This document shows, in pieces, positions 57,535 to 64,000 of a stretch of DNA of 64,000 nucleotides. The stretch comes from Rhizobium rhizogenes NBRC 13257 (GTDB taxonomy: Bacteria > Pseudomonadota > Alphaproteobacteria > Rhizobiales > Rhizobiaceae): positions 248,001 through 312,000 of the forward strand of contig NZ_BAYX01000009.1 in the NCBI RefSeq assembly GCF_000696095.1. The letters are read 5' to 3'. Made by a program: the position numbers and the translations under genes. How positions within the stretch are numbered: the first letter of the stretch is position 1; each line of letters starts with the position of its first letter. The notes beneath the pieces are model-generated. The model did no database searches, was not told where the DNA came from, and saw nothing but the letters and a program-made list of their open reading frames with translations.

Positions 57535-58893
57535 CTATCCCTGTTTGCCCTGGGTTTGCTTGCCCTGGCCCGGCTTGCCGGTGCCCGGCGTCGTCGGGGC
57601 CTGGCCACCTGACTGGTCCTTGGCATCCTCGATCAGAATCTCGATGCGGCGGTTGGCGTCGTTGAAGGGATCGTTGGGCAGCTTTAGGCGGCGATCCGCA
57701 AAGCCCGAAACCTGCTCGATCCGCTTCTCGTCCAGCCCGGTACTGGTGAGCATGTAATAGGCGCTCTGGGCACGATCGAGCGACAGACGCCAATTGTCGT
57801 TGTGACCGCCGACCATATAGGGCCGGCCGTCGGTATGGCCGCGGATCAGGATCACGCCCTTGCGATTGGCCAGGATCTTGCCGATCTTCCCCATTGCCAG
57901 CACCATTTCCCGGCGCGGCACGGCCGAGCCGATGTTGAACATCGGATCATTGGACTGGTCGGAAATCGTCACGAGAAGACCGCCCTCGGCCGATGCGACC
58001 TGAACGCCCTCGGCCAATTGGCCGGCAACACCGCTGATCTCGGCCTGGATCGCCTGCTGCAGCTCCTTGGCGCTCTGCTGCTGGTCTTTGGGTGGTGCGA
58101 TGTCCTTGCTCTGCGTCGCCGAGGAAATTTTTTCATCAGCGCCCTGCCCCTTCTGCCGCTGGTCGCTCAGCGTCGGCTGGTCTTCCGGCGTCTGGGGCTT
58201 GTCGGTCGGCTCACCGGAATCGGCAGCTGTGGCCTTGGAGAGAGCGATCACTTCGCCCTTCGCCGACTGATCGGATTTGGCGGCCTGTTCTTCGTTCGCC
58301 TTCTTCGAGGCGCTGGAAACCTGAACCTGCTTGGTCCAGAAATCGGGATCGAACGGATCGCGATAGGCTTGGCCGCCATCTGCGCCAGTCGCCGGACCCG
58401 ACTGGGCGGCTCCGCCCTCGCCCTTGGCGCTGACATTGGCCTGCTGGCCGACCTGCTGGGCGATCTCGGCCAGAACCGAATAGGGATTTTCGAAGAAATC
58501 GGCTTCGGAATAGCTGGTCTGGTCGCCCGAGGTCGAGGTCTGATCCTCGCCGGTCTTGGCCGACTTGCCGTTGTTCGGATTGGTTTCCTCGTTCTGCGAC
58601 TTCGCCTCGTTCTTCTTCCCATCGGCCTGATCGACGGGCTTTTTCAGCCCCTTCTCAGTCGGCTTTTCGTCGGCGAGCTTGATCGGATTGAAATAGGAGG
58701 CGACCGAGGCCTTGGTCTCTTCGTTTGCGGCATTCACCAGCCACATCACCAGGAAGAAGGCCATCATCGCCGTCATGAAGTCGGCATATGCGATCTTCCA
58801 GGCGCCGCCATGGCCGCCTTCATGCTCGTTGGCACCATGCCGCTTGACGATGATGATCTCGTGCTTGCCTTGATTTTGATCGCCATCATTCAT
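57535..58893 (-). CDS. motB: Flagellar motor stator protein MotB
   Basis: A 452-residue stator subunit. One membrane helix (YADFMTAMMAFFLVMWLVNA, about 36-57) contains the proton-binding Asp. A long charged linker follows, then an OmpA-like peptidoglycan-binding domain (IRGHTDGRPY; LSLDRAQSAYYML; NDANRRIEI). The linker is long, as in rhizobial MotB. motA is not in the window. Confidence 0.96.
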   Translation of the reverse strand: MNDGDQNQGKHEIIIVKRHGANEHEGGHGGAWKIAYADFMTAMMAFFLVMWLVNAANEETKASVASYFNPIKLADEKPTEKGLKKPVDQADGKKNEAKSQNEETNPNNGKSAKTGEDQTSTSGDQTSYSEADFFENPYSVLAEIAQQVGQQANVSAKGEGGAAQSGPATGADGGQAYRDPFDPDFWTKQVQVSSASKKANEEQAAKSDQSAKGEVIALSKATAADSGEPTDKPQTPEDQPTLSDQRQKGQGADEKISSATQSKDIAPPKDQQQSAKELQQAIQAEISGVAGQLAEGVQVASAEGGLLVTISDQSNDPMFNIGSAVPRREMVLAMGKIGKILANRKGVILIRGHTDGRPYMVGGHNDNWRLSLDRAQSAYYMLTSTGLDEKRIEQVSGFADRRLKLPNDPFNDANRRIEILIEDAKDQSGGQAPTTPGTGKPGQGKQTQGKQG

Positions 58894-59522
58894 TTCAGTA
58901 TCTCTCTCAGGCTAGCGGCCCAGGCGGACATGCGGGTCACGAGGACGCTCTCGCCGATCGTCACGGAGAGATCGACATCGTCGGCCTCGACATGGCGCAG
59001 CAGGGCGCCATGATCGTCGAGACGAGCATGGAGGATATCGAAGAGATGGCGGGGGCCGCTGACGGTCACCGGGCCGACGGCGCCATCGAGAATGGATGCG
59101 GCCACCAGATCGGCAAGATCGGCGACAGCCTTGGCCGTCAGCGCTTCCGTCATGATCGGCGCAAGCACGGCGGCGGCTTCGATGCTGACCGTCTGTCCAA
59201 GTATGGTGGCGATCTGCGTCATATCAGCGGCGATCCTTTCGGCGGCCTGTTCCTCGTATCGAGTGCGAAGCGTGTCCATCTCGCCTCGGTGGGCTTCGGC
59301 CATCGCCTCGAGCGCCTGCTGTTGCCTCAGTAACAATTCCTGTGTCGCAGCCTCATGGCCCTGCGCATAGGCGTCACGGCGCTCGGCTTCGATATCGATC
59401 GGCGGTTCCACGGGACTGTCGAGAAAGGCCGGCGTCTCGTCGAAAATCAAGTCCGGGAGAGCGGCGGACGGGGGCAATTCCGCACTGAAATCCTTGAGAT
59501 AGCGGGATAGCGTCGGGCTCAT
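58890..59522 (-). CDS. FliH-like flagellar protein of unknown function
   Basis: A 210-residue protein with a charged helical middle (YAQGHEAATQELLLRQQQAL; EQAAERIAADMTQIATIL) that resembles FliH-type regulators of the export ATPase. The start ATG 59522 gives MSPTLSRYLKDF. It lies between a flagellin gene and motB, and overlaps motB by 4 bases (ATGA). I recall an unnamed gene at this place in S. meliloti. Confidence 0.6.
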   Translation of the reverse strand: MSPTLSRYLKDFSAELPPSAALPDLIFDETPAFLDSPVEPPIDIEAERRDAYAQGHEAATQELLLRQQQALEAMAEAHRGEMDTLRTRYEEQAAERIAADMTQIATILGQTVSIEAAAVLAPIMTEALTAKAVADLADLVAASILDGAVGPVTVSGPRHLFDILHARLDDHGALLRHVEADDVDLSVTIGESVLVTRMSAWAASLREILK

Positions 59523-59739
59523 GAGAACATTCCCTCGCCTTTGCCGGCCGAAAGCCGCAAGTGGATGCCTCGACAGGCCCGTTGAATTCCCATGCTCAAA
59601 ACGTCGATCATCACGCTTCCGGTTTCCGTCCTGCGGCCGCACCCTCCCGGCCTGACGCCGACCGTCTCCGGGATAAGGTGCAACCCTGCCATTGCGAGGG
59701 ACCGTAGGGGGTCAAACTTGTGCGAGGATGAATGCGGCA

Positions 59740-59762
59740 GGCGCGGCGACCCTCGCCGCGCC
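59740..59762. other. GC-rich hairpin downstream of the disrupted flagellin gene
   Basis: Perfect 10-bp stem GGCGCGGCGA / TCGCCGCGCC with loop CCC, 9 bp after the flagellin pseudogene stop. It has no U-tract on the reverse strand, so it is a weak terminator or 3' stabiliser. Confidence 0.6.
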
Positions 59763-59771
59763 AATGCAAAA

Positions 59772-60749
59772 TCAGCTCGACTGCAGGAGGATCAGCACCT
59801 TGCTCGCCATGGTATTGGCAATCGACAGCGACTGGATACCCATCTGCTGTGCCGTCTGCAGCGCGCTTTGACGTGCCGAGGCCTCTTCCATATTGGTATC
59901 GACAAGATCGCCGACGCTGGTCTTGATGCCATCGCTAAGCTTCGAGATGTAGTCCGACTGATCGTCGATACGCGACTTCATCACGCCCAGCGTCGAATCC
60001 GCAGATGTCACCGACGTCAAAATCGAGTTGGTGACATTGATCATGTCGGTCAGTTCGGCATCCGTGGTGCTGTCGGAAATAGAGATCTCAGTGCCATCGG
60101 TCGGAGCCGTTCCGGAATCGGCGGCCAGGAGGTAGTAGTTGCGGGCTGTCGACGTGCCATCTGAAGTGCCCAGCGTGTTGGCATCGATATTCTTCGTCAG
60201 CAGTCCGCGGCTCGCATCGGCGGTATCGATCATCAGGGTCTGCGAACTGTCGTAGTTGATCGACACCAGGCTGATCTGCCCACTCGAACCGCGCGTGAAA
60301 TTGCTGATCACCGATTTCTGGGTGTCGGCCTGCGTACTGGTATTATAGAGCCAGTTTTCCCCGGAGAAGGCGGCGGATTGCGTCACCGATTGCAGTTGAT
60401 CCTTGAGCTGCTGAATATCGGTGTTGACCGCGCTCTTGTCCGCGCCCGCTTCCTGCGCCGATACGAGCTTGGCGCGGATCTGGCTTACGATGCTGACAAC
60501 CGTGTCCATGGCGGTGGAAGCGGTGTCGACCTTCGAGGCGCCAAGACCAAGTGCGTCGGTGATGGTGGAAAGGCTGCTCTGGTCCGAGCGCATGGTCGTC
60601 GCCATCGATCAATAGGTCGGGTCATCACTCGCGCTTCCCACGCGAAAGCCGGATGTCACCTGTTGCTGCACGACGCCAAGATCTTTGTTGACTCCACGCA
60701 ACACAGTCAGCGCCGCCGAGGTGGCGCGGTTCGTCGTCACATTGCTCAT
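59772..60749 (-). pseudogene. Flagellin gene with an in-frame TGA at codon 47
   Basis: A 325-codon flagellin frame (start MSNVTTNRA at 60749) is interrupted once, by TGA at 60609-60611. The neighbouring intact flagellin has Trp47 (TGG) at the same position (AYWSIATTM against TY*SMATTM), so a single G-to-A change explains it. No other frameshift or stop is seen, and the C-terminal D0/D1 helices are intact. As written, translation would give 46 residues or, by restart at ATG 60605, a protein lacking the N-terminal helix needed for export and assembly. A sequencing error cannot be excluded. Confidence 0.85.
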
Positions 60750-60953
60750 CTGAAAACCCGTAATTCCATTGGGACTGGCAAACCGGACCAAACCGGCAGC
60801 AACGATCGGCCTCATGCCCGCCAGCGGGAATGATCCCCACGCGGCCCGTCGCTCAAGCAGGGCCTTGAAACGGCTCCGACCAAATCGGTCGGACGCCAAG
60901 CCCTGCGCAGATATTGCAAATCAGTTACCCAACAGGGTTAGCAAAAGCTTATG

Positions 60954-60982
60954 GGCGGCGGCAAGAAAGAAATGCCGCCGCC
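60954..60982 (-). terminator. Hairpin after the intact flagellin gene
   Basis: 9-bp stem GGCGGCGGC / GCCGCCGCC with an 11-base A-rich loop, 28 bp after the flagellin stop. On the reverse strand a short T-run comes only about 6-10 bases later, so termination may be partial. Confidence 0.6.
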
Positions 60983-61010
60983 GGATCGCGACGCAAGCTT
61001 CGGTCAAGGC

Positions 61011-61931
61011 TTACTTAAAGAGCGCGAGAACGTTCTGCGCGCTGCTATTGGCGATCTGCAGCGACTGGATGGCCAACTGCTGCTGTGTCTGCAATGCTGT
61101 AAGTTTGCTCGATTCCTCTTCCATATTGGCATCGACAAGCTTGCCGACGCCAGAATCGATTGTGTCGCTGAGCGCAGAGACAAAGCTCGTCTGCAGGTCG
61201 ATGCGGGTCGACAGAGAACCGAGCTGCGAAGCCGTGCTGGTCATCGTGTTGAGAGCCGATTGTACCAGGTTCATCGCCTGGGCGATATCACCGCTCGTCA
61301 TGTCGGTGATATCGAGGCTGAAGACGGAGTATGATGTGCCGTTGATGTCCTGCTTCGTGCCGAGGATGCCAGACGTCGTGTCGATCGTGCCGCTGGCGTC
61401 GGCACCGAACATGACGTTGCCCGCCGATCCCGTATCGAACGAGTAGCTGGTGCTGTTGACCGCGACCGAACCGTCATTGTTGCGGACAAAGGACGATACG
61501 ACCGATGCGGACGCGCCGTCGGCGGCGATCATCCAGTTCTGTCCGGAGAAGGATGCGGACTGCGCAATGCTCTCGAGCTGCTGCTGAAGCTGCGAGATTT
61601 CTTCCTGGACGTCAGCCTTGTCGACACTGTTTTCCGTTGCCGCGACAAGCTTGTCCTTGATCTGCTGGACGATGGTGATGGAATTGTCCATGGCCGTATA
61701 GGCGGTATCGACCTTGGCGGCGCCGAGGCCGAGCGCGTCGGAGACGGCCGAGAGCGCGCTGTTGTCGGAACGCATCGTGGTCGCGATCGACCAGTAGGCG
61801 GCGTTATCCGAAGCCTTGGCGACACGATAGCCGGAGGAAACCCGGTTCTGTGTATCTTCCAGGTTGGTGCTGATCGAGCGCAGAGTCTGGAGGGCGGACA
61901 TTGCCGCGTCATTGGTCAGGATGCTTGTCAT
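61011..61931 (-). CDS. Flagellin
   Basis: A 306-residue filament subunit with rhizobial-type N-terminal (MTSILTNDAAMSALQTLR, VSSGYRVAKASDNAAYW) and C-terminal (LQTQQQLAIQSLQIANSSA) D0/D1 helices and a short variable middle. The start ATG 61931 has an AAGGGG site, about 12 bases before it. Which fla paralogue it is cannot be decided here. It heads the reverse-strand block with its own upstream region. Confidence 0.95.
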   Translation of the reverse strand: MTSILTNDAAMSALQTLRSISTNLEDTQNRVSSGYRVAKASDNAAYWSIATTMRSDNSALSAVSDALGLGAAKVDTAYTAMDNSITIVQQIKDKLVAATENSVDKADVQEEISQLQQQLESIAQSASFSGQNWMIAADGASASVVSSFVRNNDGSVAVNSTSYSFDTGSAGNVMFGADASGTIDTTSGILGTKQDINGTSYSVFSLDITDMTSGDIAQAMNLVQSALNTMTSTASQLGSLSTRIDLQTSFVSALSDTIDSGVGKLVDANMEEESSKLTALQTQQQLAIQSLQIANSSAQNVLALFK

Positions 61932-62241
61932 CGAAGGGTGCCCCTTATGGCTGAAATGGGAAGGGACATTCCGGTCTGCGGCCGGGAACGGCAATCAGCG
62001 TCATGCCTGTTAACCGGCTCTTAGGAGAGGTTAACCAACCGTTGCGTTAGTCGCAAATGACAGCATCAGGCTTAACAAAGAGTTAATGCACGCCCGAAAA
62101 GTTAACGAACATTACCGCGCATAGGCTTGCCGACAGGAAGCCGAACAAGCGGATGGCCGCCGGGCAAGCCCTTCAGGTCAGCTTCGCGCCATCTTGGGCG
62201 GCGTAAGATTACAGGCATAGTCAGTAAGGCGCGGAGTCGAG
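61932..62241. promoter_or_regulatory. Divergent flagellin/decarboxylase upstream region with TTAAC repeats
   Basis: 310 bp without a gene. TTAAC occurs at 62010-62014, 62031-62035, 62072-62076 and 62102-62106, with GTTAA at 62082-62086. The spacings 21, 41 and 30 bases are near whole turns of the helix. The region must drive flagellin on the reverse strand; a regulator such as Rem may use these repeats. Confidence 0.45.
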
Positions 62242-63729
62242 ATGTTAGATTTGCAAGGCGGCGGATTGTCGGGGGAGGACCCTCGCCAACGGACGAGCCT
62301 CGACCCCGATGGCTGGCAGGCCCTGCGCCGGCAAGGCCACCGGATGCTCGATGACATGCTCGACCATCTGGAAACGCTTGCCGAAAAGCCCGTCTGGCAA
62401 CCGGCGCCACCGTCGGCGCGCGCGCTCTTCAATGCTCCCCTGCCTATCGAGCCCACAGAACTCACCGATGTCCACGCCACCTTCCGCGATAATGTCCTGC
62501 CCTATGGCAGCGGCAATATCCATTCGGGATTCATGGGCTGGGTGCAGGGCGGCGGAACGGTTGTCGGCATGCTGGCGGAGATGCTGGCCGGGGGATTGAA
62601 CGCCAACCTCGGCGGACGCGACCACATGCCGATCGAGGTCGAGCGCCAGATCATCCGGTGGACGCAGCAGATATTCTCATTTCCGGACACCGCCGGCGGG
62701 GTCTTTTTGACCGGCGCCTCTCAGGCCAATTTTGTCGCCCTGCTGCTCGCAAAAACGAGAAAGCTCGGCACCGGCGTCCGCGCGAAAGGGCTTCCCGGCG
62801 AACCGCGGCTCATGGCCTACGCCTCGAGTGAAGTGCATGGCTGCGTACCCCGCGCGGTCGAGATGTCCGGCATCGGCAGCGATCATCTCAGGCGCATCCC
62901 GGTCAACGCCGCCGGTCAGATCGACATCGAAGCCCTCGAGCGCACCATCATTCGTGACAAGCAAGAGGGACATGCGCCCTTTCTGCTCGTCGGAACGGCG
63001 GGAACGGTGAATACGGGTGCCGTCGACGATCTTATCGCCCTGCGGCGCATCGCCGACGCCCATGATCTGCATTTCCACGTCGACGGTGCATTGGGGGCGC
63101 TGGGTATTCTCTGCGACGATCTCGCGCATCTGTTCACGGGCATCGAGTCCTGCGATTCGCTCGCATTCGATTTCCACAAATGGGGCCAGGTGCCCTATGA
63201 CGCCGGCTTCCTCCTCGTGCGGGACAGCGCCTGGCAGCGCCAGACATTTGCCTCGGAGGCCGCCTATCTCAGCCGCGCGGCCACGGGCCTGGCGGGCGGC
63301 GACTGGTGGCCCTGCGACTACGGTCCCGACTTGTCGCGCGGGTTTCGCGCGCTCAAGACCTGGTTCACCCTGAAGACCTACGGCATCAAGGCGCTGGCGG
63401 ATTCGATGGCCGCCAACTGCACTCTTGCGCGCAATCTCGCCCATAGGATCGAGCAGGAACCCACTCTGCGGCTGCTCGCCCCAGTCGCCCTCAACATCGT
63501 CTGCTTCGCCTATGTAGGCCCGACCGGCGATGCGCCGGCGGAGATCAACGCGCGGATCGTCGAACATCTCCACGCCGAAGGACGCGTCGCCCCGTCCCTG
63601 ACCCATATCAACGGACAACCGGCTATCCGCGCGGCAATCGTGAACCACCGCACGCGGCAGACGGATATCGACGCGCTGATCCAGGGCGTCTTGAAACTCG
63701 GTTCCCGACAGGATTTGCTCCCATGCTGA
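62242..63729 (+). CDS. PLP-dependent decarboxylase (group II type)
   Basis: A 495-residue enzyme of the aromatic-amino-acid/glutamate decarboxylase fold. The substrate-binding segment is HSGFMGWVQGGG, the PLP-contacting residues HVDGALGALG, and the PLP lysine is Lys313 in DFHKWGQ. The substrate cannot be told. The ATG at 62242 has GGAG six bases upstream. It overlaps the next gene by 7 bases, so both are probably co-expressed. Confidence 0.88.
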   Translation: MLDLQGGGLSGEDPRQRTSLDPDGWQALRRQGHRMLDDMLDHLETLAEKPVWQPAPPSARALFNAPLPIEPTELTDVHATFRDNVLPYGSGNIHSGFMGWVQGGGTVVGMLAEMLAGGLNANLGGRDHMPIEVERQIIRWTQQIFSFPDTAGGVFLTGASQANFVALLLAKTRKLGTGVRAKGLPGEPRLMAYASSEVHGCVPRAVEMSGIGSDHLRRIPVNAAGQIDIEALERTIIRDKQEGHAPFLLVGTAGTVNTGAVDDLIALRRIADAHDLHFHVDGALGALGILCDDLAHLFTGIESCDSLAFDFHKWGQVPYDAGFLLVRDSAWQRQTFASEAAYLSRAATGLAGGDWWPCDYGPDLSRGFRALKTWFTLKTYGIKALADSMAANCTLARNLAHRIEQEPTLRLLAPVALNIVCFAYVGPTGDAPAEINARIVEHLHAEGRVAPSLTHINGQPAIRAAIVNHRTRQTDIDALIQGVLKLGSRQDLLPC

Positions 63730-64000
63730 TGACACGCAGCCTTGCTGCCGACCACACCCCCGAGACCGCCGAAAACTCCAGCCAAATCATCGGAATGCAG
63801 AAGATCGTCTCGCTTATCTATGCCGGCGGCGACGTGGCGCCGATGTGGAACGAGCTGACGCAGCGCATCCGCGCTGACGCCACCGATGCCGCCGCCTTGT
63901 TCGACCTGGCGACGATCCTGCAAACCATGGGTCGCGCCGATGAAGCGCGCCAGATGTTCCGGAGCGCGGTGGATCTGAGGCAGGATTTTTGCGTGGTTCA
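63723..64000 (+). CDS. Tetratricopeptide-repeat protein (3' partial)
   Basis: The frame starts ATG CTG ATG at 63723 (or 63729) and runs off the window, so 92 residues are visible. A TPR motif is seen (AALFDLATILQTMGRADEAR). The overlap with the decarboxylase suggests one operon. Full domain content unknown. Confidence 0.7.
   Translation, partial: MLMTRSLAADHTPETAENSSQIIGMQKIVSLIYAGGDVAPMWNELTQRIRADATDAAALFDLATILQTMGRADEARQMFRSAVDLRQDFCVV

Noticed and set aside
55690..57612. 640-codon forward frame
   Set aside because: Antisense to motD and motC; no recognisable domain, Arg/Gly-rich composition typical of shadow frames.
60609..60611. TGA as a selenocysteine codon
   Set aside because: The neighbour paralogue has TGG (Trp) here, flagellins do not use selenocysteine, and no SECIS-like hairpin was apparent.

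Overview
The window looks like chromosome of a fast-growing rhizobium (Rhizobiaceae: Rhizobium/Agrobacterium/Sinorhizobium group). The support is: high GC; the aglEFGAK-aglR alpha-glucoside locus; a zwf-pgl-edd (Entner-Doudoroff) operon; a PdhS/DivJ-type cell-cycle histidine kinase; rhizobial mosaic-type intergenic repeats; and a flagellar cluster in the alpha-proteobacterial arrangement (flagellins, motBCD, rem, flgEKL, flaF, flbT, flgD, fliQ, flhA, fliR). I see no rRNA or tRNA gene, CRISPR array, transposase or phage gene. The region reads as core chromosome.

Layout. 0-8.5 kb: end of a large PAS histidine kinase, a VOC/PhnB-like protein, an inverted pair of mosaic repeats, a DEAD-box RNA helicase, a structured intergenic RNA candidate, and acetoacetyl-CoA synthetase. 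8.5-16 kb: an AsmA-like envelope protein, a putrescine-type ABC importer (potFGHI, reverse strand) and a LysR regulator. 16-21 kb: a large chemoreceptor, an exported ankyrin protein and a BaiN-like flavoprotein. 21-28 kb: gamma-glutamylputrescine synthetase and oxidase (puuA, puuB), then zwf-pgl-edd closed by a strong hairpin. 28-30.4 kb: a DUF3313-like lipoprotein divergent from a TetR regulator, with a 37-bp palindrome between them, and a degenerate PilZ-like protein. 30.5-38.3 kb: the agl locus with two LacI-type operators. 38.3-42.1 kb: folD and two surface-polysaccharide genes. 42.3-62 kb: the flagellar cluster, all on the reverse strand. 62.2-64 kb: a PLP-dependent decarboxylase and the start of a TPR protein, cut by the window edge.

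How the genes fit together. The Pot importer and PuuA/PuuB together suggest uptake of putrescine and its breakdown through gamma-glutamyl intermediates. The agl genes import alpha-glucosides and hydrolyse them to hexoses, and Zwf/Pgl/Edd take glucose-6-phosphate into the Entner-Doudoroff pathway. The flagellar block holds filament, motor, hook, hook-junction and export genes plus the orphan regulator rem. Genes in it often overlap by 4-10 bases.

The most notable observations are: a second flagellin gene broken by one in-frame TGA exactly where its neighbour has Trp47; a 37-bp palindrome between the tetR gene and the lipoprotein gene; a three-hairpin terminator-ended element near 6.3 kb that could be a small RNA; a near-palindrome upstream of zwf; and phased TTAAC repeats upstream of the intact flagellin. 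I found no clearly new defence or biosynthetic system.
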